44,549 bases of DNA from Streptomyces huasconensis (GCA_004010275.1 RBWT01000058.1:1-44549), one strand, 5' to 3'; shown: positions 17,562-27,084, numbered from the stretch's first letter. A program made the numbers and translations. The notes: generated from the letters alone by a model not told the origin.

Positions 17562-18127
17562 ATGAGGGACCCAGCCCACGAGGAGCCCGGCGACCACGGC
17601 GCGAGTGCCGTGCCCGACGCCCCGCCCGAAGTCTGGACCGGCCGCGCGACCAACCGCGTCCAGTGGCTGCTGGCCTGCGCGGGCGCCGCCTGCCTGGCCC
17701 TCGGCATCGAACTCGCGGTCGGCTCGATATGGACCTCGGGCTTCGCGCCGCTGCTCATGTCCGTCGTGGGATGCATCGCCGTCGGGCTCCTGATGCTCTT
17801 CGGGACCCTGGCCTTCGTCCATGTGGCCGTCAAGGTCGACAAGGACTTTCTGGAGGTCCGCTGCGGCCATCTGGGTCTGCCGCGCCGGCACATCCCGCTC
17901 TCCCATGTCGTCGCGCGGACTTCGCGCCGAGCGTCACACCGCGGCAGTGGGGCGGCTGGGGCTACCGCTGGCGGCCCGAGAAGGGCACGGCCGTCGTGGT
18001 CCGGCGCGGCGAGGGCCTGGTGCTCAGCCTGGGCGACGGCCACAAGTTCACGGTGACCGTGGACAACGCCGAATCCGCGGTACGCGCCATCCGGGCCCGG
18101 CTGAAGGTTAGGGGAACATCGCTCTGA
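17562..18127 (+). CDS. Small membrane protein, PH-like
   Basis: About 188 residues. A soluble N-terminal stretch precedes two hydrophobic helices (WLLACAGAACLALGIELAVG and GFAPLLMSVVGCIAVGLLMLFGTLAF), then a beta-rich region VHVAVKVDKDFLEVRCGHLGLPRRHIPLSHVVA. After a frame change near 17916 it continues as DFAPSVTPRQWGGWGYRWRPEKGTAVVVRRGEGLVLSLGDGHKFTVTVDNAESAVRAIRA. The GWGYRW and FTVTVDNAESAVRAI stretches are characteristic of the streptomycete membrane proteins with a bacterial PH-like C-terminus. Function unknown. No clear ribosome-binding site precedes ATG 17562; it may be leaderless or coupled to the upstream gene. Confidence 0.7.
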
Positions 18128-18211
18128 CCCGGTCACACGCTGCCGGCAGGCACCGTGCCCTGCGGCCCGGGTGCGCGGGAACGATCCGGCGCGAGCGCCC
18201 CCTGACCGCGC

Positions 18212-18247
18212 TGTCAACGCCCCGGTGACGCGCCGTACACTCCCCGG
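18212..18247 (+). promoter_or_regulatory. Predicted leaderless promoter of lnt
   Basis: TGTCAA (18212-18217), 18-nt spacer, TACACT (18236-18241), then 6 nt to GTG 18248. No ribosome-binding site is seen between. Confidence 0.5.
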
Positions 18248-19894
18248 GTGACCGCCACCACCACTCCCGTAGACGAGCCGGAACAGCTCGATCCGCAGCC
18301 CTGCGCGGCTCCCGCGCCCGGCGCGCCCTGCGGCGGCTCGTGCCCGCCGCCGCGGCGGCCCTCTCCGGAGTGCTGGCTCTACGTCATCTTCCCGCCCCGC
18401 ACCCTGTGGTGGCTCGCGCTCCCCGCCTTCGCCGTCCTCGCCCGCTGCCTGCACGGCCGTACCTGGAAGGCGGGCCTCGGCCTCGGTTACCTCTTCGGCC
18501 TCGGCTTCCTGCTGCCGCTGCTGGTGTGGACCGGCGTCGAGGTCGGCCCCGGCCCGTGGCTGGCGCTCGCGGCGTCGAGGCCGTGTTCGTCGCCCTGGTG
18601 GGCGCGGGCGTCGCGGCGGTCTCCCGCCTGCCCGGCTACCCGCTCTGGGCGGCCGCCCTGTGGATCGGCGGGAGAGGCGGCACGCGCGCGCGTGCCCTTC
18701 AGCGGGTTCCCCTGGGGCAAGATCGCCTTCGGCCAGGCGGACGGCGTCTTCCTGCCGCTCGCCGCGTTCGGCGGCACCCCCGTCCTCGGGTTCGCGGTGG
18801 TCCTGTGCGGCTTCGGGCTGTACGAGGCCGTGCGCCGGGCCCGTGACGTACGCGCCACCGGAGTCCTGCGGCGCGGGGCGGCGGCCGTGGCCGGGCTCAG
18901 CGTGCTCGTCCCGCTCCTCGGCGCCTTCGCCGCGCGGCCGCTCGTCAGTGACGAGGCGGAGGACGGCACCGCGACCATCGCCGCGATCCAGGGCAACGTC
19001 CCGCGCGCGGGGCTCGGCTTCAACGCCCAGCGGCGTGCCGTCCTCGACCACCACGTGCGCGAGACGGAACGGCTGGCCGCCGAGGTGAAGGCCGGCAAGG
19101 CCGAGCGCCCGGACCTCGTGCTGTGGCCGGAGAACTCCTCCGACATCGACCCCTTCACCAACCCCGACGCGCGCCAGGAGATCGAGGACGCCGTCGAGGC
19201 CATCGGGGTGCCGCTCTCGGTGGGCGGTGTCGTCGAGGGCAGGGACGGCAAGCTCTACAACGAGCAGATCCTGTGGGACCCGGCGAAGGGCCCCACCGAC
19301 ACCTACGACAAGCGGCAGATCCAGCCCTTCGGCGAGTACATCCCGCTGCGCGGCCTCATCAGTGTCTTCAGCAGCGACGTCGACATGGTCCGCCAGGACT
19401 TCAGCCGGGGCTCCCGGCCCGGTGTCTTCACCATGGCGGGCACCAAGGTGGGCCTCGCGACGTGCTACGAGGCGGCCTTCGACTGGGCCGTGCGCGACAC
19501 GGTGACCAACGGCGCCCAGATCATCTCCGTACCCAGCAACAACGCCACCTTCGACCGCAGCGAGATGACGTACCAGCAGCTCGCGATGTCCCGTGTCCGC
19601 GCGGTCGAGCACAGCCGCGCCGTCGCGGTCCCGGTGACCAGCGGTGTCAGCGCGGTGATCATGCCGGACGGCACGGTCAGGGCGAAGACGAAGTGGTTCA
19701 CCGCCGACTCGCTCGTCGAGGAGGTGCCGCTGCGCTCGTCGCAGACCCCGGCCACCCGCCTCGGCACACTGCCGGAGGGCGTTCTGGTGCTGGTCGCGCT
19801 CGGCGGACTCGGCTGGGCCGTGGCATCGGCGCGGACCCGGCGGGGCGCGGGGACGGAGCGGGGCACGGGTGCGCGGACGGCTGCGGGGGAGTGA
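18248..19894 (+). CDS. lnt: Apolipoprotein N-acyltransferase
   Basis: 548 residues. N-terminal membrane helices are followed by the CN-hydrolase domain with catalytic triad motifs LVLWPENSSDIDPF (Glu), YDKRQIQPFGEYIPLRG (Lys) and GLATCYEAAFDW (Cys), then SNNATFDRSEMTYQQLAMSRVRAVEHSRAVAVPVTSGVSAVI and a C-terminal membrane helix (VLVLVALGGLGWAVASA). It adds the third acyl chain to lipoproteins. One frame is open end to end, but N-terminal segments make sense only in another frame (VPAAAAALSGVL near 18340-18375; VEAVFVALVGAGVAAVSRLPGYPLWAAALWIGG near 18575-18675), implying four net-neutral indels. No PPM1-like extension. Leaderless GTG start. Confidence 0.88.
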   Translation: MTATTTPVDEPEQLDPQPCAAPAPGAPCGGSCPPPRRPSPECWLYVIFPPRTLWWLALPAFAVLARCLHGRTWKAGLGLGYLFGLGFLLPLLVWTGVEVGPGPWLALAASRPCSSPWWARASRRSPACPATRSGRPPCGSAGEAARARVPFSGFPWGKIAFGQADGVFLPLAAFGGTPVLGFAVVLCGFGLYEAVRRARDVRATGVLRRGAAAVAGLSVLVPLLGAFAARPLVSDEAEDGTATIAAIQGNVPRAGLGFNAQRRAVLDHHVRETERLAAEVKAGKAERPDLVLWPENSSDIDPFTNPDARQEIEDAVEAIGVPLSVGGVVEGRDGKLYNEQILWDPAKGPTDTYDKRQIQPFGEYIPLRGLISVFSSDVDMVRQDFSRGSRPGVFTMAGTKVGLATCYEAAFDWAVRDTVTNGAQIISVPSNNATFDRSEMTYQQLAMSRVRAVEHSRAVAVPVTSGVSAVIMPDGTVRAKTKWFTADSLVEEVPLRSSQTPATRLGTLPEGVLVLVALGGLGWAVASARTRRGAGTERGTGARTAAGE

Positions 19895-19901
19895 CCCGCG
19901 C

Positions 19902-19924
19902 TCCCGTCACGGAAGGTGACGGGA
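19902..19924 (+). terminator. Hairpin after lnt
   Basis: Perfect 9-bp inverted repeat TCCCGTCAC / GTGACGGGA around loop GGAAG, 8 bp after the lnt stop and just before the NUDIX promoter. No T-run follows, as is usual in high-GC actinomycetes. Confidence 0.7.
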
Positions 19925-19930
19925 CGCCGT

Positions 19931-19942
19931 TAGGGTCGGACC
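19931..19942 (+). promoter_or_regulatory. Leaderless -10 box TAGGGT
   Basis: TAGGGT (19931-19936) followed by exactly 6 nt and ATG 19943. No Shine-Dalgarno sequence. Confidence 0.6.
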
Positions 19943-20421
19943 ATGGCTACTCCCGAATTCATCCGCACCCTGCGGGCCGACGCCGGTCAGCAGTTGCTCT
20001 GGCTCCCCGGGGTCACCGCCATCGTCTTCGACGACGAGGGCCGAGTGCTGCTCGGACGGCGCTCCGACAACGGCAGGTGGTCGGTGATCGGCGGGATTCC
20101 GGACCCGGGGGAGCAGCCCGCCGATTGCGCGGTGCGCGAGGTGTACGAGGAGACGGCGGTGCGCTGCGTGCCCGAGCGCCTGGTCCTGGTCCAGGCGCTC
20201 GACCCGGTCACCTACCCCAACGGCGACACCTGCCAGTACATGGACATCACGCTGCGTTGCCGGGCCGTCGGCGGCGGGGCGCGCGTCAACGACGACGAGT
20301 CGCTGGAGGTGGGGTGGTTCGCCGTGGACGCGCTGCCGACCTGCACGAGTTCTCGCTCTCCCGCATCAAGCAGGCCCTCGCCGACGACCCCGCCTGGTTC
20401 GAGCCGCCCACCGGGCACTGA
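19943..20421 (+). CDS. NUDIX hydrolase
   Basis: About 159 residues. Nudix box: GGIPDPGEQPADCAVREVYEETAV, matching the Gx5Ex7REUxEExGU pattern with Val/Ala in the last position. N-terminus MATPEFIRTLRADAGQQLLWLPGVTAIVFDDEGRVLLGRR is typical of actinobacterial NUDIX proteins of about 155 residues. These cleave nucleoside diphosphates linked to another moiety; substrate unknown. A frame change near 20338 (after WFAVDALP) is needed to reach DLHEFSLSRIKQALADDPAWFE, the expected C-terminus, ending at 20421. Leaderless start. Confidence 0.85.
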
Positions 20422-20475
20422 GGCGCACGGGCTGACCCCCGCGCCCGGCCGGCCCTCCGTTAGCCTGAGGGCACG

Positions 20476-21698
20476 ATGAACCGTTTGAGCACGTCATGGG
20501 GCGCGTACGACCTCACCCGCTTCCCGGAGGACCCCCGCGACCAGCTGCGCGCCTGGTCGGCTCGCCGACGCCTATCTGCTGCGGCACCTCGCGGGCGGGG
20601 AGGGCCCCCGGGGAGAGACCGGGGCGGCCGTCGACCTGAGCGGCACCGTGGCCGTCGTCGGTGACCGGTGGGGGGCGCTGACCACCGTGCTCGCCGGGCA
20701 CGCGCGCGTGCCGGTGCAGATCACCGACTCGTTCCTCGCCCAGCAGGCCACCCGCGCCAACCTCGCGCGGGCCGGGCACGCGCCGGACGCCGCGCGGCTC
20801 CTGACGACGAGGGACACCCCGCCGAACCCGTATCGACGTACTCCTGGTCCGCGTGCCGAAGAGCCTCGCGCTCCTGGAGGACCAGCTCCACCGGCTGGCG
20901 CCCGCCCTGCACGAGGGCACCGTCGTCGTCGGCACCGGCATGGTCACCGAGATCCACACCTCCACGCTGGAGCTCTTCGAGCGGTTCGTCGGGCCGACCA
21001 GGACCTCTCTGGCGCGGCAGAAGGCGCGGCTCATCTTCAGCACCCCCGATCCTTCGCGCGCCCCTGACCCTTCGCGCACCCCCGACCCTTCGCGCACCAC
21101 GGCTCCCGGCCCGTGGCCTCGTACGTATGTGCTGCCCGCCGACTCCGGGGCCGGGGCGGGCCTGACCGTCGTCAACCACGCCGGCATCTTCTGCGCCGAC
21201 CGGCTCGACATCGGCACCCGCTTCTTCCTCAAGCACCTGCCGCGCGCCCGCGGCGGCGCGCACGTCGTCGACCTGGGCTGCGGCAACGGCGTGCTCGGCA
21301 CCGCCGCGTCCGTCGCGGACCCGGACGCCACGGTCACCTTCGTCGACGAGTCGTTCCAGGCCGTCGCCTCCGCCGAGGCCACCTTCCGCGCCAACGCCGC
21401 CGAGGGCGCCAAGGCGCACTTCGTGGCCGGTGACGCGCTGGCCGCCGTGGCGCCGGGGACGGTGGACCTCGTCCTGAACAACCCGCCGTTCCACAGCCAC
21501 CAGGCCACCACCGGCGCGACCGCGTGGCGGATGTTCAGCGGGGCGCGCGCCGCGCTGCGGCCCGGCGGCGAACTGTGGGTCATCGGCAACCGCCACCTCG
21601 GCTACCACGTGAAGCTCCGCAAGCTCTTCGGGAACGCGGAGGTCGTCGCGAGCGACCCGAAGTTCGTCGTGCTGCGGGCGGTCAAGGGCGACCGCTGA
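20476..21698 (+). CDS. RlmG/RsmC-like class I methyltransferase
   Basis: About 407 residues. The C-terminal half has SAM motif I HVVDLGCGNGVLGTAAS, and LVLNNPPFHSHQATT, the NPPF motif of N-methyltransferases acting on exocyclic amines (rRNA guanine-N2). The N-terminal half is the degenerate methyltransferase-like domain expected for RlmG/RsmC (VAVVGDRWGALTTVLAGH, VPVQITDSFLAQQATRANL, LVRVPKSLALLEDQLHRLAPAL). These enzymes modify rRNA in the cytoplasm. The frame changes near 20560 and 20830, using all three frames in turn. TAGCCT (20461-20466) 9 nt before ATG 20476 may be the -10 box. A hexapeptide repeat insert separates the halves. Confidence 0.82.
21045..21098 (+). repeat. In-frame 18-bp tandem repeat x3
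   Basis: Three 18-bp units encoding PDPSRA, PDPSRT, PDPSRT inside the methyltransferase gene, between its N- and C-terminal domains. Copies differ at a few bases. Likely a slippage-prone flexible linker. Confidence 0.8.
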
Positions 21699-21912
21699 GT
21701 CCGGCCCAGGGCCGAACGGACTGCCCTGCACTCGCGGCGGCGGCCGGGCGGTGGCAGCGTCGGGGGAGAGAACGCCGGGCCGGTCCGTCCTCCCCCCCCA
21801 CGACTGATTCGGCACCGGGACGAGTGACCCGGCGCTCCTGTGGAACCCGCGCCTCAGCCACGTACTGCTCCGTGGTCCCGCCGCACACCCCCGACCCTCG
21901 CGAGGAGACCTC
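21699..21912 (+). other. Leader region of phosphoketolase gene
   Basis: 214 bp with no gene. It contains a run of eight C around 21785-21792 and GAGGAG just before the start codon. No operator palindrome seen. Confidence 0.4.
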
Positions 21913-24284
21913 ATGGCGCCCATGGCGAAGGAGGACCTGGCGGCACTCGACGCCCACTGGCGTGCCGCCAACTACCTGTCCGTCGGCCAGATCTACCTGA
22001 TGGGCAACCCGCTGCTGACCGAGCGGCTGCGGCCCGAGCACATCAAGCCGCGCCTCCTCGGCCACTGGGGCACCTCGCCCGGCCTCAACCTCGTCCACAC
22101 GCACCTCAACCGCGTCATCAAGGAACGCGACCTGAACGCGCTGTGCGTGTGGGGGCCAGGCCACGGCGGACCGGCGGTGCTCGCCAACTCGTGGCTGGAG
22201 GGCAGCTACACCCAGACGTACCCGGCCGTCACGCGGGACGCGGAGGGCATGGAGCGGCTCTTCCGCCAGTTCTCGTTCCCCGGCGGGGTGCCGAGCCACG
22301 TCGCACCCGAGACGCCGGGATCGATCCACGAGGGCGGCGAACTGGGCTACTCCCTCGCCCACGCCTACGGAGCCGCCTTCGACAACCCGGACCTCGTCGT
22401 GGCCTGCGTCATCGGCGACGGCGAGGCGGAGACCGGACCGCTGGCCGGCTCCTGGCACTCGAACAAGTTCCTCGACCCGGTGCACGACGGCGCCGTCCTG
22501 CCGATCCTCCACCTCAACGGCTACAAGATCGCCAACCCGACGCTGCTCGCTCGGCTCCCCGACGCCGAACTGGACGCCCTCCTCAAGGGGTACGGCCACG
22601 ACCCCCTGTACGTCACCGGGGACGACCCGCTCCAGGTCCACCAGGCCATGGCCGACACCCTGGACCAGGCCCTCGACCGCATCGCCGCCATCCAGCGCGC
22701 CGCCCGCGACGGCGGCGCGCACCAGCGGGCGCGCTGGCCCGTCGTCGTACTGCGTACACCGAAGGGCTGGACAGGGCCGCGGAGCGTGGACGGGGAGCCC
22801 GTCGAGAACACCTGGCGCTCCCACCAGGTCCCGCTCTCCGGAGTGCGCGAGAACCCGGACCACCTGCGGCAGCTGGAGGAGTGGCTGCGCTCCTACCGCC
22901 CCGAGGAACTCTTCGACGCGGAGGGCGCCCCCACCGGTGACGTCCTGGCCTGCGTGCCCGAGGGCGAGCGCAGGCTCGGCGCCACGCGGCACGCCAACGG
23001 CGGCCTGCTCAGCCGGGCGCTGCCCCTGCCGCCGCTGGAGGACTTCGCCGTCCCCGTCGACGAGCCGGGGGCCACCCTGCACGAGCCGACCCGGGTCACG
23101 GGCGCCCTGCTCGCGCGGGTCATGGCCGACACCGCGCGGCGGCGCGACTTCCGTGTCGTGGGCCCGGACGAGACCGAGTCCAACCGCCTGGGCGCGCTCT
23201 TCGGCGCCACCGGCAAGGCCTGGCAGGAGCGGACCCTCGGCACCGACGAGCACCTCGCCCGCGACGGCCGTGTCATGGAGGTCCTCTCCGAACACCTGTG
23301 CCAGGGCTGGCTGGAGGGGTACACCCTCACCGGCCGCACGGCCTCTTCTCCTGCTACGAAGCCTTCGTCCACATCGTCGACTCGATGGTCAACCAGCACA
23401 TCAAGTGGCTGAAGACCTCGCGCACCCTGCCGTGGCGCGCGCCCGTGCCGTCCCTGAACTACCTCCTCACCTCACACGTGTGGCGCCAGGACCACAACGG
23501 CTTCTCGCACCAGGACCCGGGCTTCGTGGACCATGTCCTCAACAAGAGCCCCGATGTCGTACGTGTCTATCTGCCGCCGGACGCCAACACCCTCCTGTCC
23601 GTGACCGAACACGTCCTCGGCAGCCGCGACTACGTCAACGTGGTCGTCGCCGGGAAGCAGCCCTGCTTCGACTGGCTCACCCTCGACGAGGCCCGCGCCC
23701 ACTGCGCGCGCGGCGCGGGTGTGTGGGAGTGGGCGGGCACGGACGACGGCACGCGTGACCCCGACGTGGTCCTCGCCTGCGCGGGTGACGTGCCGACGCA
23801 GGAGATCCTGGCCGCGGCGGGCCTGCTGCGCGCACACCTGCCCGAGCTGGCCGTCCGCGTCGTCAACGTCGTCGACATCGCGCGCCTCATGCCGCGGGAG
23901 GAACATCCGCACGGCATGCCCGACTCCGAGTTCGACGCCCTCTTCACCCCGGACCGGCCGGTGATCTTCGCCTACCACGGCTATCCGTGGCTGATCCACC
24001 GCCTCGCCTACCGCCGCACCGGCCACGAGAACTTCCACGTACGCGGCTACAAGGAGGCGGGCACGACGACCACGCCCTTCGACATGGTCGTCCGCAACGA
24101 CCTCGACCGCTACCGCCTCGTCATGGACGTCATCGACCGCGTCCCGGGCCTGGCCGTGCGCGCCACGGCCGTGCGCCAGGCGATGGCCGACGCCCGCACC
24201 CGGCACCACGCCTGGATTCGCGAGAACGGCACCGACCTGCCCGAGGTCGCCGACTGGACGTGGCCGGATGCCGCCGGACGGTGA
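21913..24284 (+). CDS. xfp: Phosphoketolase (xylulose-5-P/fructose-6-P)
   Basis: About 790 residues, full family length. TPP-binding motif VIGDGEAETGPLAGSWHSNKFLDP with downstream ILHLNGYKIANPT. Other conserved stretches are GHWGTSPGLNLVHTHLNR, WGPGHGGPAVLANSWLEG, FSFPGGVPSHVAPETPGSIHEGGELGYSL, VVGPDETESNRL, TSHVWRQDHNGFSHQDPGF and AYHGYPWLIHRL. It splits xylulose-5-phosphate or fructose-6-phosphate with Pi into acetyl-phosphate plus an aldose phosphate. One frame change near 23338 (TGRT to HGLFSCYEAFVHIVDSMVNQHIKWLK). Start ATG 21913 with GAGGAG upstream. Its stop overlaps the alkB start. No acetate kinase gene is in the window. Confidence 0.92.
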
Positions 24285-24995
24285 GCCGTTCGCCCCGGAG
24301 CTGTTTCCCCGGGCCCGCACGGAACTCGCCCCCGGCGCCGTCCACCTGCCGGAGTGGCTGTCGCCGGGGGCGCAAGCTGCGGCTGGTCAGAGGCGTGCCG
24401 GGAGTGGGCGAAGCCGCCGGCGGGGCTGCGGCTGGTCAGGACGCCGGGCGGCGGGACCATGACCGCGCGGCAGTTCTGTCTCGGCTGGCACTGGTACCCG
24501 TACGGGTACGCGCGCACCGTCGTCGACGGGGACGGGGCGCCGGTCAAGGCGATGCCGCCGTGGCTCGCCGCGCTGGGCGCCGCGGCGGCCGAAGCGGCGG
24601 GTCATGCCGTCGAAGACACGTATGACATCGCGCTCGTCAACTTCTACGACGCCGACGCCCGCATGGGCATGCACCGCGACAGCGACGAGAAGTCGTCCGC
24701 CCCGGTGGTGTCGCTGAGCCTCGGCGACACGTGTGTGTTCCGGTTCGGCAACACGCGGACGCGGACGAAGCCGTACACGGACGTCGAGTTGCGCAGCGGC
24801 GACCTGCTGGTCTTTGGCGGCCCGTCGCGCCTCGCCTACCACGGGGTGCCGCGCGTCCTCCCCGGCACGGCCCCGCCGGAACTGGGTCTGACGGGGCGGC
24901 TGAACGTGACGCTGCGCGTGAGCGGTCTGACGGAGGAGGGCGGGCCCCCAGCTCCGGCCGACGGTCCACCCTCGCGGGCACCACTCAAGCCGTGA
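24268..24995 (+). CDS. alkB: AlkB-like 2-oxoglutarate/Fe(II) DNA dealkylase
   Basis: About 240 residues. Close to E. coli AlkB in the region CREWAKPPAGLRLVRTPGGGTMTARQFCLGWHWYPYGYAR. Fe(II) ligands HxD in MGMHRDSDEK and a distal His in LAYHGVPRV; 2-oxoglutarate-binding Arg in GRLNVTLRVSG; conserved NFYDADARM. Repairs 1-methyladenine and 3-methylcytosine by oxidative demethylation. The frame changes twice near 24370-24400, passing through LRLVR in a third frame before CREWA. ATG 24268 overlaps the xfp 3' end by 17 bp, suggesting translational coupling. ogt, another direct-reversal repair gene, lies about 1.5 kb downstream on the other strand. Confidence 0.88.
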
Positions 24996-25030
24996 TGACC
25001 CGTGGGCAGGTGAAAGACGCCGCCGCTCCG

Positions 25031-26395
25031 TCACTGGTCCCGGAGGACCGCGACCGCCTTGTCGAAGGCCGAGTCGCGGTTCTTCTCGAACTCCTCCTTG
25101 GTGAAGACCGGCGTACGCAGGTGCGGCGGAATCCCGCCGCCGTCGAAGGTGCGGCCCAAGCGGGTCAGGAACTCCTCGTTCGGGAGCCAGACCGCCATGC
25201 CGTTGGGGAGTCGGCGGTCCAGCACGTCCGAGAAGACGCCCTGCGTGTGCTCCCCGATGCGGACCGTCCTGCCCGGCCGGTCCATGAGGGCCTGGGTGAA
25301 GGTCTCACCCGCGCTGAACGTCGAGCCGCCCGTCAGCACGGCGACCGGACCGGTGTAGCGGGGGGAGTCCTTGGCGGGCCGTACGGGGATGGGCTGCGGG
25401 CGGGTGTACCGGGTGCGCTTGCGGTAGGCGAGGTACGGAGTGTCGGTCAGGCGCTCGGCGATGTGCAGACCGAGGGCGTCGGAGCCGCCGCCGTTGATCC
25501 GCAGGTCGATGATCAGTCCCTTGAGGGAGGCCGTGCGCTCACGGGTGAGGACGGTGTCCAGGGCCGTGCGCAGCTCGGCGAGCTGGGCGGCGTACGAGGA
25601 GTCGTTCTGGTCGTAGGCGGCGAATCCGGAGATGCGCAGATAGCCCTGTCTGCCGGGCAGATCCGCGTAGCTGATCCGGCCGTTGGCGAATTCCTGCGGC
25701 TTCCTGCCCTTGAGGTCGCGCCGCACGATGTGGTTCTTCGCTTTGCTGTCCAGCTCTGCGCCGGGCACGGTCGTCCCCGGGCGGACGCGGTAGAACCTGC
25801 GCTCGCCGTCGAAGACGGTGACATGCGCGTCGTGCAGCGGTGCCACCATCTCGCTGAAGACGGCGAAGAGTTCGTCTCTCGTCGTGTCGGCGTGCACCTT
25901 GGGCCGGTACTTCTCCCGTACGGAGTGCCAGTCGATGCCCTTGGCGGCGAAGAAGGGGTAGTTCTCCTCGAAGGACTGCCAGAAGACGTCGAATGCCGTC
26001 ACGGGGTCCTTGGGCATCGGACGGTCGCGGTCGCAGGTGTCGGGGAGTTCCGCGATGCGCCGCAGTCTCCGGTCACCCGGCGATCCGGCGACCCGCAGGG
26101 AGCCTTCCGGCAGGACGGTGAGGACCGTCCCGTCGCCGGCGCGGTACGCGCCCGACGCCGTCCGCTTCGCGGAGACGCCCTTCAGGCAGCTGATCTCCGT
26201 CGTCTGGTACTCCTGCAGGCGTCCGTGCCCGATCGACAGGACGGTGCCGTAGCCCTCCACGCGCCAGACGCCGTCGGCGGACGCCGGCTGTCGAGCCGCC
26301 TGACTCCCTTGCGTCGCCGCGGCGGGCGCGATCGCGCCCGCCGCGAGGGCCAGCGCCACGGCTGCCGTCGCGGCCTTGGGGCTCCTGTGTCGCAC
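25031..26395 (-). CDS. Secreted S41 family peptidase
   Basis: 454 residues, uninterrupted. Signal peptide MRHRSPKAATAAVALALAAGAIAPAAA. A small beta N-terminal domain (VWRVEGYGTVLSIGHGRLQEYQTTEISCLKG) precedes the tricorn/CtpA-like core: FDVFWQSFEENYPFFAAKGIDW, MVAPLHDAHVTVFDG, LIIDLRINGGGSDALGLHIAERL and the nucleophile region VAVLTGGSTFSAGETFTQAL. GGSTFSAGE carries the catalytic Ser. No obvious PDZ domain. Probably an exported C-terminal-processing-type protease or inactive relative acting outside the membrane. A 16-bp palindrome lies 80 bp upstream of the start. Confidence 0.88.
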   Translation of the reverse strand: MRHRSPKAATAAVALALAAGAIAPAAATQGSQAARQPASADGVWRVEGYGTVLSIGHGRLQEYQTTEISCLKGVSAKRTASGAYRAGDGTVLTVLPEGSLRVAGSPGDRRLRRIAELPDTCDRDRPMPKDPVTAFDVFWQSFEENYPFFAAKGIDWHSVREKYRPKVHADTTRDELFAVFSEMVAPLHDAHVTVFDGERRFYRVRPGTTVPGAELDSKAKNHIVRRDLKGRKPQEFANGRISYADLPGRQGYLRISGFAAYDQNDSSYAAQLAELRTALDTVLTRERTASLKGLIIDLRINGGGSDALGLHIAERLTDTPYLAYRKRTRYTRPQPIPVRPAKDSPRYTGPVAVLTGGSTFSAGETFTQALMDRPGRTVRIGEHTQGVFSDVLDRRLPNGMAVWLPNEEFLTRLGRTFDGGGIPPHLRTPVFTKEEFEKNRDSAFDKAVAVLRDQ

Positions 26396-26474
26396 GTTCT
26401 TCCTCTCCCTGTACGCGCCTTGCGTCAGAGAAGCGACGATCCCCGATCGGCCCGCCCCGGGACCATCCGGTGGG

Positions 26475-26490
26475 CCGGTTGATCAACCGG
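26475..26490. promoter_or_regulatory. 16-bp perfect palindrome upstream of S41 gene
   Basis: CCGGTTGATCAACCGG, perfectly symmetric, between the ogt stop and the S41 start (both minus strand), 80 bp before the S41 start. Operator-like: it has no loop, so it is less likely a terminator of ogt. Confidence 0.5.
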
Positions 26491-26546
26491 GGGCTATCCC
26501 CATGGCGCAGCGGTGCAGGGCGTTCCCGTCGCCTTCCTGGAGGCGG

Positions 26547-27044
26547 TCACGCCGCCTCCAGATCGAGGAGGAGCCGCTTGCGCTCCAGGCCGCCCGCGTA
26601 GCCGGTGAGGGAGCCGTCGGCGCCGATCACCCGGTGGCAGGGGCGCACGACGAGCAGCGGGTTGCGCCCGATGGCCGTCCCGAGGGCGCGCACGGCGGCC
26701 CGGGAGAGCCCGAGCTGTTCGGCGAGGCGTCCGTAGGTGGTCGTGGTGCCGTAAGGAAGGGTGTCCAGGGCCTGCCAGACCTTGCGCTGGAACGGGGTGC
26801 CCGCCCCGGCGGTGTACTCGATGTCGAAGTGGGTCAGGCTCCCGGCGAAGTACGAGCGCAGCTGCGCGGCGATCGCCGCGAACGCCTCGTCGTCGCGGAC
26901 CCAGCCGTCCAGGACGACGGCGGCGCCCTTCTGCCCCGGCACGGACAGGGAGGCGAGCGCGGTGCCGCCCGTGGCGGTGGGCGAGGCCTCGCCCACCAGC
27001 AGCAGGTCACCCAGCGGGCTGTCGATCGTCGTGCAGACGGTCAT
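26547..27044 (-). CDS. ogt: Methylated-DNA-protein cysteine methyltransferase
   Basis: 165 residues. C-terminal catalytic core: FQRKVWQALDTLPYGTTTTYGRLAEQLGLSRAAVRALGTAIGRNPLLVVRPCHRVIGADGSLTGYAGGLERKRLLLDLE. The acceptor Cys is in PCHRV; LTGYAGGLERK is the usual active-site loop. Transfers alkyl groups from O6-alkylguanine to itself in one irreversible step. The N-terminal domain is the short Ogt type without the Ada regulatory module. Start ATG 27044 with GGAGGAGAG upstream; the start and ribosome-binding site are duplicated by a 22-bp tandem repeat. Confidence 0.93.
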   Translation of the reverse strand: MTVCTTIDSPLGDLLLVGEASPTATGGTALASLSVPGQKGAAVVLDGWVRDDEAFAAIAAQLRSYFAGSLTHFDIEYTAGAGTPFQRKVWQALDTLPYGTTTTYGRLAEQLGLSRAAVRALGTAIGRNPLLVVRPCHRVIGADGSLTGYAGGLERKRLLLDLEAA

Positions 27045-27084
27045 GGGACTCTCCTCCGGCGCTCATACGACTCTCCTCCGGCGT
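27041..27084 (-). repeat. 22-bp tandem duplication of ogt RBS and start
   Basis: Two 22-bp units (27041-27062 and 27063-27084, 3 differences) plus a partial third. Each contains CAT and CTCTCCTCC, so on the minus strand two GGAGGAGAG-ATG modules occur in series. The upstream ATG (about 27066) is out of frame with ogt and would start a short leader ORF. Confidence 0.75.

Noticed and set aside
17195..19612. 805-codon open frame on the minus strand across racemase, PH-like and lnt genes
   Set aside because: Low-complexity Arg/Gly-rich translation with no motifs; plus-strand genes are clearly real.
21913..24284. Programmed ribosomal frameshift in xfp
   Set aside because: No slippery heptamer or stimulatory structure is evident, and similar breaks occur in about 20 unrelated genes, so sequence error is simpler.
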